From contig NZ_JAEKFH010000003.1 in the NCBI RefSeq assembly GCF_016650695.1, positions 1,012,001-1,076,000 on the forward strand: a stretch of DNA of 64,000 bases. The letters are read 5' to 3'. The DNA is from Pseudomonas sp. TH41 (lineage in GTDB: Bacteria > Pseudomonadota > Gammaproteobacteria > Pseudomonadales > Pseudomonadaceae). Both the position numbers and the translations under genes were made by a program. Positions 1 to 9,160 of the stretch are shown here, piece by piece; positions within the stretch are counted from its first letter, which is position 1, and each line of letters begins with the position of its first letter. The notes beneath the pieces are model-generated. The model made no database searches, was not told the origin of the DNA, and worked only from the letters and a program-made list of their open reading frames with translations.

Positions 1-261
1 TATCAACCCAAAAGCTCTCCACTCTTATCGTTGCCGTTAGTCATAAACATAACCGTTTGCCTATCCCTTATCGTAAGGGGGAAACGGTGTCCTGTCTTTC
101 ATGGGGCTCGTTCAGACACAATGTGGACACTCTCGCCGTAAAACGATGCCACCCACTTTTCGCGTTCAACGCTGTCGATCAAGATTCTACTCTCTAGGGA
201 TACTGAACATGTCTGACATTGTATCGATATACGATACGCTCTCCCCTCTTATGTCCCCGCT
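1..261. other. Left-edge sequence with no supported gene
   Basis: I see no convincing coding region, RNA gene or terminator here. The open frames lack a ribosome binding site and codon use like the neighbours. The stretch may be the downstream flank of a gene outside the window. Confidence 0.4.
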
Positions 262-537
262 ATGGGGAGTACCAAGGATTTTGCGAACGCTGCTTTCACC
301 ACTTCATTGAGCGGATCTTTGGCAGGGGCTTTTGCCGGTGCAATAGCCGCGCAACGCATCGCCGAGAAGGGAAAATTCAGAGAGAAACTAGTAAAAGAAT
401 TTCATCACACAAACGCCGCCTTAGCGCTTGGCATTGCAATATCAGGTGTCGCATTGGCGTTGAAAAAGCAGCACATCAAGGACGGGGGAGGCTTGAAATG
501 TATCAAATACGTATTCAATCGCCCCTGGTTTTGTTGA
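262..537 (+). CDS. Small alanine/glycine-rich membrane-associated hypothetical protein
   Basis: A 91-residue frame. Two small-residue-rich hydrophobic stretches (about residues 15-31, with a GxxxG-like spacing in SLAGAFAGAIAA, and about 52-66) are separated by a basic segment. This pattern suggests a hairpin-forming membrane peptide. No good ribosome binding site precedes the ATG, and the last 15 residues look non-natural, so the true end or frame may differ. I do not recognise a family. It lies convergent to the pqi operon. It could equally be a chance frame or a remnant. Confidence 0.3.
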   Translation: MGSTKDFANAAFTTSLSGSLAGAFAGAIAAQRIAEKGKFREKLVKEFHHTNAALALGIAISGVALALKKQHIKDGGGLKCIKYVFNRPWFC

Positions 538-703
538 TGCCGTGACCGTCCACAACAGATCAATAGCGAGCGGCTAACCCGAATAGACATTTGAATCGTC
601 CAGCTATGCCTGAACTGGTCTTTATCGCTGAACAAAGGCCGTCCACTTTTGACTTAAAGCGAACGGCCAATGCTCATAAAAATGCTTACTTCAGACGCAC
701 TTT

Positions 704-1264
704 TTACTGCCCTGCAGGGCATTCGCTAGAAGTCCTGCCGGCAACTTGACTGATTAAGGCGGCTAACCGTTTAACATTGTATTGATGAGCTACTACTAGC
801 TCATCAATGCTGGGGCCGGATGGCGACCGTAGGGTGGTTCGGCAAGTTATCAGCGAGTTATCACCTTCACCCGTTTTGCGAAGGCGCCATTTGACGTCGA
901 GCAAGGCGTACTGACCGGGGATTGAGTCAAACCGCTGCACATCCAACCGCAATGACATTTTACGCTGGGGATTGCTGTTGACCAATTGATCTACCAACGC
1001 GCTACGCAACTCATCCACCAGCGTTGCAGCCCACCATTCGGTTTCGAGAATCGCCACGCCACTGTTGCCCTGACGAATGACGATCTGCGGCCGGTCAACT
1101 TGGGGCGGCACGCTGAGGCCTTCGATTTGAATGTCCGCACCGTGAACCGAGGCCCCGGCGCCTAGTTGTGTGGGAGTCAGGGTGTGGAATTGTATTGGAT
1201 CACTACGACATGCAGTGAGCAGCAATAACGTAGTGATCAGAGTTATCTTCAACGGGAAAGCCAT
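704..1264 (-). CDS. pqiC: PqiC-type auxiliary lipoprotein of an MCE transport system
   Basis: 186 residues. The signal peptide ends in a lipobox (LLTAC, lipidated Cys19), followed by a PqiC/DUF330-type domain (ABC-type transport auxiliary lipoprotein). Family knowledge: PqiC is an outer-membrane lipoprotein that docks the periplasm-spanning PqiB tube and helps lipid movement between the membranes. The ATG has a GGAG box 8 nt upstream and lies 17 nt behind pqiB, so it is the last gene of the pqi operon. The assignment rests on the lipobox, size and position after an MCE protein; the exact substrate cannot be read from the sequence. Confidence 0.85.
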   Translation of the reverse strand: MAFPLKITLITTLLLLTACRSDPIQFHTLTPTQLGAGASVHGADIQIEGLSVPPQVDRPQIVIRQGNSGVAILETEWWAATLVDELRSALVDQLVNSNPQRKMSLRLDVQRFDSIPGQYALLDVKWRLRKTGEGDNSLITCRTTLRSPSGPSIDELVVAHQYNVKRLAALISQVAGRTSSECPAGQ

Positions 1265-1281
1265 TGGGGTTGCTCCTGTAG

Positions 1282-2937
1282 TCAGTTCCGCGGTGGCGAC
1301 TGTAAATCCAGTGGTGCGGCCTTGTCGGGACGCCCCCTAATCAGCGATTCCGGATGCCGTCCCAGGTAATCCGAGAATTCACGCAAGGAGCGCGACATGC
1401 GGCCAAGTTCTTCCATGGTCTGACCTAACTGTTCGCGTTGCGGCGAGTCTTCGGCCAAAGTCGAACTGGCCGATTGCAGGGTCTTGCTGACGTCCGCCAA
1501 AGTAGTCTGCACTCCGGGCAGCGTTTTCGCGTTGAACTGGGCGAGGCCTTTGCGCAGTTCGACAAGGTTGCTGTCGAGATTGTTAGCAATACGCTCAACG
1601 GGGAGTTTGTTGATTTTTTCGACCATGGCCTGCAGTTGCTCCTGCAATAGATCGAGGCTTCCGGGAATAGTCGGGATGCTGACAGGGCGGAGGGTCGGAT
1701 CGAACGCGACTTTTTCCGCTTTGGGGTAAAAGTCGAGCGAGATATAAAGTTGGCCGGTCAACAGATTGCCAGTGCGCGCCTGAGCCCGCAGACCATTGTC
1801 GATGAAGGTCCCGATCAACCGCACCCCCGCAGCCTCGTCATTCGGGTCATGATTGAGCGTCTTGTGCAATTTGAGTTGAGCTTGCCCCAGACGTTGCGGG
1901 TAAATCACGATGCCGACATTGAGCGGGAAACTACGCTTTTTTGCGTCGAAATCCAGATTGATCGCCACCACCTTGCCGATTTCCGTGCCGAGGAACTCCA
2001 CCGGTGCATCGACCTTGAGCCCACGCAGGGCCTGGTCGAAACGCAGGCTCAGGTACTGCGCCTTGCCATTGGGTGGCGCGAGGGCAGTTTGCTGGTCTTC
2101 GAACAGATCGAAGGTTTTTTCTTCTCCGGCCGGTTTATCGTTGGGGCTGTAGTCCGGCGCGCGGAAAACAATGCCGCCCACCAGTAAGGAGGACAATGAC
2201 TCGGTCTTCACCGCAAACCCGTTGGCGCCGACATTCACATCGATGCCGCTGGCGTTCCAGAATCTAGTGTTTTCGGTGACATAGACATCATTAGGGGCGT
2301 GGATAAATACCTCGATGTTGACCCCTTTGCCGTCCGGGTCCAGGGCATAGGCCACCACCTGGCCAACCGGGATTTTGCGGTAGTAAACGGGGGAGCCAAT
2401 ATCTAGTGACCCCAGGTCCTCGGTATGCAGCGTAAAGCGCTTGCCCGGCTCGCCATAGGTGATGGGTGGAGGGTTTTCCAAGCCTTTGAAGTTTTTGGCG
2501 CGGGTGTTGGCCTTGCCAGTATCAGCACCAATGTAGTCACCAGACAGCAGGGTATCGATGCCCGAGATGCCCCCCGCGCCGATGCGCGGTCGCACCACCC
2601 AGAATTGCGAGTCTTCACGGGTGAAGCTTTCTGCCTGCTTGGTCAGTTTGATCGTGGCGTTGACGCTTTTTTGGTCATCGCTCAGTTCCACCTCCGAGAC
2701 TTGACCGATCACCACGTTGCGGTATTTGACCGCGGTCTTGTTGGCGGTCAGGCCGCTGCCGGTCTTGAATGTGACGGTGATGGTCGGGCCCTCCTGCATC
2801 ATGCTGTGCACGACCAGCGAAATCCCCACCAGCACCGCAACAATCGGCACGATCCACACCAGCGACACACTGAAGCGTCGAGTCTTGATTGGGGTTTTTC
2901 CCGGGACTTGCAGCTCTTCAGTGGTTAGCAACGTCAT
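1282..2937 (-). CDS. pqiB: PqiB-type MCE-domain protein (intermembrane lipid transport tunnel)
   Basis: 551 residues, close to E. coli PqiB (546). There is one N-terminal membrane anchor (about 23-46) and three MlaD/MCE repeats starting near residues 51, 164 and 293. A long helical C-terminal part (about 430-530) would form the coiled-coil needle. Known role: MCE hexamers stack into a tube linking inner and outer membranes for lipid transport. The gene overlaps the end of the upstream pqiA half by 20 nt and is followed 17 nt later by pqiC, so the operon is translationally coupled. The ATG start encodes MTLLTTEE. In other bacteria the operon responds to paraquat (SoxRS); no operator is evident here. 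Confidence 0.93.
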   Translation of the reverse strand: MTLLTTEELQVPGKTPIKTRRFSVSLVWIVPIVAVLVGISLVVHSMMQEGPTITVTFKTGSGLTANKTAVKYRNVVIGQVSEVELSDDQKSVNATIKLTKQAESFTREDSQFWVVRPRIGAGGISGIDTLLSGDYIGADTGKANTRAKNFKGLENPPPITYGEPGKRFTLHTEDLGSLDIGSPVYYRKIPVGQVVAYALDPDGKGVNIEVFIHAPNDVYVTENTRFWNASGIDVNVGANGFAVKTESLSSLLVGGIVFRAPDYSPNDKPAGEEKTFDLFEDQQTALAPPNGKAQYLSLRFDQALRGLKVDAPVEFLGTEIGKVVAINLDFDAKKRSFPLNVGIVIYPQRLGQAQLKLHKTLNHDPNDEAAGVRLIGTFIDNGLRAQARTGNLLTGQLYISLDFYPKAEKVAFDPTLRPVSIPTIPGSLDLLQEQLQAMVEKINKLPVERIANNLDSNLVELRKGLAQFNAKTLPGVQTTLADVSKTLQSASSTLAEDSPQREQLGQTMEELGRMSRSLREFSDYLGRHPESLIRGRPDKAAPLDLQSPPRN

Positions 2938-3562
2938 CCATCTGCTCCTTATTTTGTGGGTTGTCCCAGATCAGGCGCGGGTCGAAACTCATCGCCGACA
3001 GCATGGTGAATATCACCACCAGACCAAAGAACAGGATGCCCGGGCGCGGTTCGATATCACCCAGAGCCTGGAATTTCACCAGTGCCGCTACCAGCGCGAC
3101 GACAATTACGTCCAGCATCGACCAATAGCCGATCAGTTCAACAAAACGGTAAAGCTTTGATCGCTCTTTACGCGCCCATTGGCTGTTGCATTGCACGGTG
3201 ACCAGCAGCAACGTCAGAGACACGAACTTGACGCCCGGCACCGCAATGCTGGCGATGAAAATAATCAACGCAATGTCCCAGGCGCCGTGCTGCCAGAACT
3301 CCAGTACACCGCTCATGATGGTGCTGTCGGCACCGGAGCCGAGCATTGTAGTATTCATTACCGGTAGCAAATTGGCCGGGATATAAAACACCAGCGACGC
3401 CAAAAGGTAGGCCCAGGTTCGGGTTAGAGAATTGATTTTTCGGTCGTGCAGCGGGGCGTCACAGCGCTTGCACACATGTGGATGATTGGTCATGTCGCAG
3501 ACTAGACCGCAGCTATGACACAGGCTCACCTTAAGATTGCGGGCCACCGGGGGCGTATTCAT
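2918..3562 (-). CDS. PqiA-domain integral membrane protein, second half (paraquat-inducible protein A family)
   Basis: From the ATG at 3562 the protein has 214 residues. It begins with a zinc-ribbon-like Cys cluster (two CxxC pairs, LCHSCG and VCKRCD) followed by four membrane segments, which is one PqiA/LetA repeat. E. coli PqiA contains two such repeats in a single chain of about 417 residues; here the second repeat is a separate gene. The ATG overlaps the stop of the upstream half as ATGA. An in-frame GTG at 3574 is an alternative start but would deepen the overlap. It probably works with its neighbour as the inner-membrane partner of PqiB. Confidence 0.9.
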   Translation of the reverse strand: MNTPPVARNLKVSLCHSCGLVCDMTNHPHVCKRCDAPLHDRKINSLTRTWAYLLASLVFYIPANLLPVMNTTMLGSGADSTIMSGVLEFWQHGAWDIALIIFIASIAVPGVKFVSLTLLLVTVQCNSQWARKERSKLYRFVELIGYWSMLDVIVVALVAALVKFQALGDIEPRPGILFFGLVVIFTMLSAMSFDPRLIWDNPQNKEQMDDVANH

Positions 3563-4155
3563 AAAATGTCCCACAGTTCACGAACATCGCGTCCGGCGAT
3601 CCGGATCAACAGCAGGCTAAGGATAGCGAGTGCAAACAGCCCGATGCCTGGCAGCACATCAAGCATGCCCGCAAGTTTGAACACCGCTACCATGGCCCCT
3701 AATAGACAGACTTCCAGCATGCTCCAGGGCCTCAGAGTTTCCAGCCAGCGCATGCACAGCTTGAACGCTGGGGAACGTCTGTTCGCAAGGGCGAAACTCA
3801 AGACCCACATCAATAAAAGCAGCTGAAAAATTGGCGCGATAATGATCGCAATTGCCGCCACCAACGCGATGAAAGTGATGGGCCCCAGGCTCAGTGCTAA
3901 TACCGAGTCCCATAACGTGGCGCTGCTCTTCAGACCTTGCAGGCTAATACTCATCACCGGATAAAAATTGGCGAAAATCCACAGCACTGCAGCAGTGAAA
4001 GTCAACGCCAGGCGCTGCTCCACCGAGAGGCCGTTAAAGCGCTGAAGAATACCATCGCAACGTGAACATACAGATGTTTGATGCTTGACGAGTGTGATTT
4101 TTTCATACACACAGTCACAATGCTCACAAATGACCAGCCGGTCACAATTCGCCAT
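3559..4155 (-). CDS. pqiA: PqiA-domain integral membrane protein, first half (paraquat-inducible protein A family)
   Basis: 198 residues: an N-terminal zinc-ribbon-like motif (C10 and C13, C30 and C33) followed by four hydrophobic membrane segments. It corresponds to the first repeat of a full-length PqiA. It is the first gene of the four-gene pqi operon (this gene, second PqiA half, pqiB, pqiC), with 4-nt stop/start coupling to the next gene. PqiA/LetA proteins sit in the inner membrane and are thought to load lipids into the MCE tube. No clear promoter can be picked in the AT-rich region upstream. Confidence 0.9.
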   Translation of the reverse strand: MANCDRLVICEHCDCVYEKITLVKHQTSVCSRCDGILQRFNGLSVEQRLALTFTAAVLWIFANFYPVMSISLQGLKSSATLWDSVLALSLGPITFIALVAAIAIIIAPIFQLLLLMWVLSFALANRRSPAFKLCMRWLETLRPWSMLEVCLLGAMVAVFKLAGMLDVLPGIGLFALAILSLLLIRIAGRDVRELWDIL

Positions 4156-4728
4156 AGATCTTACTCGTCAAAAAACCGAAGGGTCATGGAGCTCAGTCAA
4201 CATAGAGACGTTAGGGGAATGAGTAAACTTCACTGAGAAACACGGCTAAACATGTGATCCGACTCAATACCTGAATCAAAGAATTTTGTATATACCTGAC
4301 CGGCTCTAGTGTCTAGTTATCCTGATTAGGAATTAGTGCGATTTACTTGGTTTTCATTTTCAGATTACCGGAGTAGTCATCCTCTCACGACAGTCAGTGA
4401 GCTTAAAGTATGAGGTTGGCGTTTTTGAGTTTTCTCCATTTTGCCTTCCTAATAGTGATGAGGTGTACAGATAATCTTACTTGGCCTGGCGAAAACCTTA
4501 GTTTCTGGAGGGCTACTATCTACTCATGAGGAAAAGTCGCTATTCGGTGCGCCGGTTATGCGATGGGCTGTTCTCAAGCTCGACTTGGGCAATGGCCTCC
4601 TCAGCTCAGTCGCTGGCACAGACATCAAAAAAACTATTACGAATTGCCTTAGATCAGCACATTTTTGGTGTGCTAATCGCTCGCGCGATTCAGGCAGTGC
4701 TATAAATTGCCTGAATTTTTCCTTTGAC
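4156..4728. other. Non-coding region between the pqi operon and a membrane protein gene
   Basis: About 570 bases with no convincing gene; short frames on both strands lack supporting features. It should hold the pqi promoter at its left end and the 3' untranslated region of the gene to the right. I could not identify operators or a clean terminator. Confidence 0.4.
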
Positions 4729-5253
4729 TCACGCTGCTTCTGTATTGGCAACTCGCGCGGTTCGAATGAATAGTGCGCGCACTTTCTCCCAGAAGCTTCC
4801 TCCTAGCACGAAAAAGCTGCCAATCAGCATTGCATCACCCAGCACTTGTAGTTCCCAGAGGTTTGGTCTGAGGCCGGGCCAGAGGCTATCGATGTAGGGT
4901 TCAAGAAATCCTGAAATCAAAGGCAAACAGAACATGACGATACCAATGCTATGACGCACCGGGCCTACTTCTACGTCTTTGTCAGGGGCAAGCGAGGACG
5001 CGTAACCGAATAGGCTACGTTTTAACTGCTGAAATCCAGACTTGCCCATTATGGTGATTACAAGAACTAGCAGAACTTTATTGCTGATAAATAAGATGCC
5101 GGTCAGCGCTGCGATTTTTGAGCCTGGCACTCCAGTCGCCGCGAGGATCGGTACCATCAGCCAAGAGCCTGCCATTAAACAGATGATTGCAATACCCAAT
5201 TTGAAACGCCAGTCGGCAGAATGGAGGGCAGCTGTACCCTGGGTAGAATTCAT
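4729..5253 (-). CDS. Four-helix inner-membrane protein, transporter-suffix-domain type
   Basis: 174 residues with four predicted membrane segments (about 18-37, 43-65, 100-118, 134-154) and short polar ends. The first half (a tryptophan-led helix, then a second helix ending in a MGKSGFQ-like turn) resembles what databases call a transporter suffix domain, a small module found alone or behind transporters. That match is from memory. The ATG has an AAGGTAA ribosome binding site. The gene is divergent from the efflux operon and shares a 195-base promoter region with it. Its biochemical function is unknown. Confidence 0.6.
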   Translation of the reverse strand: MNSTQGTAALHSADWRFKLGIAIICLMAGSWLMVPILAATGVPGSKIAALTGILFISNKVLLVLVITIMGKSGFQQLKRSLFGYASSLAPDKDVEVGPVRHSIGIVMFCLPLISGFLEPYIDSLWPGLRPNLWELQVLGDAMLIGSFFVLGGSFWEKVRALFIRTARVANTEAA

Positions 5254-5447
5254 TTTCGTTACCTTTTCTTGTCTTTTTTAGCGGATTTTGTGACGCACGA
5301 AGATCGTAGCAGCTGGCGCGATAAAAGTGATAGCTTGAAGTACGGTTTTTGACAGTAAAGGATGACAACTCCATATAGTCATTGACATTATTTCACCCCA
5401 TTTAGAGCAACTGCGCTCCATTGATCTTTCTGTATGGAAAACTCCCA

Positions 5448-7004
5448 ATGCATTTAAGCGCAACCGTGCTGATACGGTCGAGCACTCTCATCTTAATTAG
5501 CGCTCTGGGCCTCAGCGGCTGCATACGGTTGGGACCGAATTTTCAGGTGCCCGGTGAGGCATGGGTTAACCACTGGAGTAGCCCATCTCTTGAGCAATCC
5601 AGTCAGCGTAGGGTTAGTCCGGATATCCGCCAGTGGTGGCAAGTTTTCGCCGATCCTGTGCTCGACCATCTGATTGCCGAAGCGGATGCGTACAACGCCA
5701 ACCTGAAGATTGCTGGTCTGCGGGTGATGGAAGCTCGTGCCCAATTGGGCATTGCCCAGGCCGGGCTTTACCCGCAACTGCAGCAAGCCAGCGCCGACAG
5801 CCTGTACGTCAACCGCAGGCAATCCGGTGGGAGTAATCCTCAGAACAGCCATTTCTGGCAAAACAGTGCCGGGTTTGACGTTGGTTGGGAGTTGGACTTC
5901 TGGGGGCGCTTCAGTCGAGCGATTGAGTCGTCCGATGCCAGCTACTTTGCCGCCCAGGCCAACTATGAAGACGTACTCGTATTGCTGCGAGCTCAGGTCG
6001 CGGACACCTACTTTTCGCTGCGCACTACCGAGGCGCGATTGCGCGTTGCCCGGGAAAACGCCGCGCAGCAAAAACGTAACTTCGAGATCACCGAAAAACT
6101 GTTTAACAGTGGTCAGAATGCCGAACTCGACTTGCAACAGGCCAAGACCCAGTACCTGGGCACGCTGAGCAGCATCCCCAGCCTCGAAGACCAGGTGCAA
6201 CGTACCCGCAATGTGCTGGCCGTGCTGATCGGCCAACCACCTGGCGCGTTACCACTGCTGGTCGAGAATGAAGGCCTGATCCCGCTGGTCGATCGAGCCG
6301 TGCTGCAGGATGTACCGGCCAACCTGCTGCTGCGTCGGCCCGATGTACGTGCCGCTGAACTCAATGTCGCGGCTCAGACGGCGCTGATCGGCGTGGCCGA
6401 AAGCGATTTCTATCCATCGTTGACCTTGCTCGGCAGCATCGTCTGGTCGGCCGACACATTGAATGGCACGTCCAAAGGGCTGGACGTGATCGGCGGCCCC
6501 AGTCTGCGCTGGAACCTGTTCGACCACGGCCAGATCAGCAACAACGTGCGCGTGCAGGATGCGCGGTTGCAGCAGCTGATCGAGGCGTACCGGGACAAGG
6601 TGCGCCAGGCTGCACGCGAGGCTGACGATGCCGCCAGCGGTCTGATCAAATCCCTGGAGCGTGAACGAATCCTGGGTGAGGCCGCAGTGGCCGCCAAACG
6701 TTCGCTGGTGCTGGCCAGCGCCCAGTACCGCGAAGGTTACTCAGACTTCCAGAGAGTGCTGGATGCGCAGCGTGCGCTGCTCGACCAACAGGACAACTAC
6801 TTGATCGCGCGCAGCAACGCGGTGAGCAATCTGATTGCCCTGTACAAGGCACTGGGCGGTGGTTGGTACAGCGCTCAGCCGAAAGTGGATCAAGCTACTC
6901 GCCAACAAATGGAACAACGCACTAACTGGGGCGACTTGCTGAATGAGCCCGCAACTGCGCGGCCCGCCCTTCCAATGTCTTACAAGGTAAAAACCAATGA
7001 GTAA
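5448..7004 (+). CDS. Outer-membrane efflux lipoprotein (NodT/OprM family outer membrane factor)
   Basis: From the ATG at 5448 (GGAAA box upstream; an in-frame TTG at 5421 is less likely) the protein has 518 residues. The signal peptide has a lipobox LSGC with the modified cysteine at position 25. The duplicated alpha-helical OEP repeats follow, including the GxxPxxLLxRRPDV motif typical of NodT/OprM proteins. It forms the TolC-like trimeric exit duct. The next gene overlaps by 8 nt, making the first of three genes encoding a complete tripartite efflux system. Confidence 0.93.
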   Translation: MHLSATVLIRSSTLILISALGLSGCIRLGPNFQVPGEAWVNHWSSPSLEQSSQRRVSPDIRQWWQVFADPVLDHLIAEADAYNANLKIAGLRVMEARAQLGIAQAGLYPQLQQASADSLYVNRRQSGGSNPQNSHFWQNSAGFDVGWELDFWGRFSRAIESSDASYFAAQANYEDVLVLLRAQVADTYFSLRTTEARLRVARENAAQQKRNFEITEKLFNSGQNAELDLQQAKTQYLGTLSSIPSLEDQVQRTRNVLAVLIGQPPGALPLLVENEGLIPLVDRAVLQDVPANLLLRRPDVRAAELNVAAQTALIGVAESDFYPSLTLLGSIVWSADTLNGTSKGLDVIGGPSLRWNLFDHGQISNNVRVQDARLQQLIEAYRDKVRQAAREADDAASGLIKSLERERILGEAAVAAKRSLVLASAQYREGYSDFQRVLDAQRALLDQQDNYLIARSNAVSNLIALYKALGGGWYSAQPKVDQATRQQMEQRTNWGDLLNEPATARPALPMSYKVKTNE

Positions 7005-8136
7005 AGCCGCCCAGTCCTCGTCCGAGACACCTGTCGCCAATGCGCCAGAGTTGGCCCCCGACCCGGCAAAAAAAGGTATTAAGTGGGTGCTCCTGCTGAT
7101 CGTTCTGAGCTTGGCCTGGTATCTATTGGCGGATCGCTTCACTCCCTATACACAACAGGCGCGTGTGGGGGTCTTTGTTGTTCCGGTAGCTTCGGAGGTG
7201 GCAGGTCGCGTAACCCGCGTGAACGTTCGCAACAACCAGGACGTTCAGGCCGGCGATGTGCTCTTTGAGGTCGATCCACAGCCGTACCAGATTGCCGTTG
7301 ACCGGGCGCACGCTGACCTTGAATCGACGCGCCGGCAAATTGGTGCCAGTACCGCTGGCATTGCCTCGGCGCAAGCCTCTTTACGCGCCGCTCAAGCCAA
7401 CGAACTCAAGACACAACAGGACAATCAGCGTTTGGAAGGCTTGTACCGCGATGACCCGGGCACCATTTCCGTGCGGCTGCTCGAAGTGTCTCGCGCCAAC
7501 CGTGAACAGGCCGTCAGCCAGGTGGCCGCCGCCCGCGCCGAAGTTCAGCGTGCGCGCGAGCAGGAGGGAGGCAGCGACGAAGAGAACGCCAAACTGCGTA
7601 GCGCCGCCACCGCACTGTCAAAAGCCGAACTGGACCTGGCCAATACCCAAGTACGCGCGCGCTCGGCCGGACTGATCACCGACCTGCGTACCGATGCCGG
7701 ACAATTTGCCGCTGCCGGTAGCCCGGTCATGACCCTGATTGCCATTCACGACGTATGGATCAGTGCGGATATGACCGAAAACAACCTCGGTCTGGTCAAG
7801 CCCGACACCCCGGTTGCCATCGTACTGGACGCTCTGCCGGGCGAGATCTTCGAGGGACATGTGCGCAGTGTCGGCTACGGTGTTAGCGCCGGCCAGGCGA
7901 CGGCACCCGGCACCCTGCCCAGTGTAGAGAACAGCCGCGACTGGTTGCGTCCGGCCCAACGCTTTCCTGTGATTATCGAGTTTTCTACTGAGTCAGTGAC
8001 GAAGCTGCGTGACAGTCGCGCCATCCGCGCCGGCGGGCAGGCCGAAATCATGGCGTTTCCTAGCCAAGGAAATCCGTTGAACCCGCTCGGCCGTTTGTTT
8101 GTGGCGCTGATGAGTTGGTTGTCGTATGCCTACTAA
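6997..8136 (+). CDS. HlyD/EmrA-type membrane fusion protein of the efflux operon
   Basis: 379 residues. One N-terminal membrane helix (about 27-45) is followed by the first half of a lipoyl/beta-barrel domain (VASEVAGRVTRV, then a DVLFEVDPQPY strand). A long coiled-coil hairpin (about 100-200) and the second lipoyl half plus beta-barrel complete the protein. This is the periplasmic adaptor architecture of EmrA/AaeA proteins. It should connect the outer-membrane duct encoded upstream to the DUF2955 inner-membrane protein encoded downstream, overlapping both genes (8 and 11 nt). Related systems export aromatic acids or fusaric acid; the substrate here is unknown. Confidence 0.93.
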   Translation: MSKAAQSSSETPVANAPELAPDPAKKGIKWVLLLIVLSLAWYLLADRFTPYTQQARVGVFVVPVASEVAGRVTRVNVRNNQDVQAGDVLFEVDPQPYQIAVDRAHADLESTRRQIGASTAGIASAQASLRAAQANELKTQQDNQRLEGLYRDDPGTISVRLLEVSRANREQAVSQVAAARAEVQRAREQEGGSDEENAKLRSAATALSKAELDLANTQVRARSAGLITDLRTDAGQFAAAGSPVMTLIAIHDVWISADMTENNLGLVKPDTPVAIVLDALPGEIFEGHVRSVGYGVSAGQATAPGTLPSVENSRDWLRPAQRFPVIIEFSTESVTKLRDSRAIRAGGQAEIMAFPSQGNPLNPLGRLFVALMSWLSYAY

Positions 8137-9160
8137 GCGCCCTCCGCGTGTTCAGCGAGTACTGCGCTTGGCCATGGGGACGGCGCTGTGCCTGGCCGTT
8201 AGTTTCGGCCTGGGATTGCCAATCCCATTCATCGCGCCGGTACTTTCTTTGCTACTCCTCGCGACACTCGATCGTCCATTACCGCTCAAGGCGGGATTGA
8301 TACTCGCGTTGGTCGCAATGCTGACAACCGGCGTCGGTCTGCTGTTGATCCCCATCCTGCGTTATTACCCGCTCAGTGGTGTCCTGCTGATCGGTGCGGG
8401 GCTGTTTCTGGTTTTTCGCGCAGGTTTGCGCGGAGCCAACAACCTAATCGTCACGTTTCTGATCATCGGCCTTACCATGATTTCCTCGGCCGGCGTTGCC
8501 GATTTCGGATTGGCGATGATGGTCATCAGTGCGCTGGTCAAGGGTTTGATCCTGGCCGTCATCGTGGTGTCTTTCAGCCACTGGCTATTTCCTGAACCTG
8601 CCAATGCGCAGTCGCCACCGGCCGCCCCAGCCTTGCCGGTCGAGGAAGTCGGCAGGGTGGCGCTACGCGCAACCCTGATTGTGTTGCCGACATTCCTCTT
8701 GGCCTTAATTGATCCCGCCGGCTATTTGCCGATCATTCTCAAGGCTGTCAGTCTCGGTCAGCAGAGTTCCACAACGACCACCCGCAATGCCGGTCGTGAA
8801 CTGGTCGGTTCGACCTTGCTTGGTGGTCTGCTGGCAGTCCTGTTCTGGTGCGCCCTCAGTCTGTTTGTCCATCTCTGGATGTTCTTTTTGTGGATGCTGC
8901 TTTTTGGCCTGGTGTTGGCGCGCAAGCTGTATGCCCTGAGCCCCACGCAACTAAGCCCTGGGTTCTGGCTCAATAGCATGATTACGATGATTATTCTGCT
9001 GGGTCAGTCGGTCCAGGACAGCGCGGCGGGCAAGGACGTGTACACGGCTTTCGCCGTGCGCATGGGACTGTTCATAATGGTCACCCTTTATGCTTGCCTG
9101 ATGGTTCAATTGCTCGACCAACGCCGCGCGCCGCAGACTTTACTGACTATTAACGAATGA
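8126..9160 (+). CDS. DUF2955 / FUSC-like inner-membrane efflux component
   Basis: 344 residues in two blocks of closely packed membrane helices (about 16-150 and 180-320) joined by a short proline-rich loop near 155-172. This matches the DUF2955 proteins related to the fusaric-acid-resistance (FUSC/AaeB) family. As the third gene of the operon it is the likely pump or channel in the inner membrane. The start overlaps the adaptor gene by 11 nt with a weak ribosome binding site, implying coupling. Its 3' end overlaps the convergent lipoprotein gene by 11 nt, leaving no room for a separate terminator. No dedicated regulator lies next to the operon. Confidence 0.85.
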   Translation: MPTKRPPRVQRVLRLAMGTALCLAVSFGLGLPIPFIAPVLSLLLLATLDRPLPLKAGLILALVAMLTTGVGLLLIPILRYYPLSGVLLIGAGLFLVFRAGLRGANNLIVTFLIIGLTMISSAGVADFGLAMMVISALVKGLILAVIVVSFSHWLFPEPANAQSPPAAPALPVEEVGRVALRATLIVLPTFLLALIDPAGYLPIILKAVSLGQQSSTTTTRNAGRELVGSTLLGGLLAVLFWCALSLFVHLWMFFLWMLLFGLVLARKLYALSPTQLSPGFWLNSMITMIILLGQSVQDSAAGKDVYTAFAVRMGLFIMVTLYACLMVQLLDQRRAPQTLLTINE

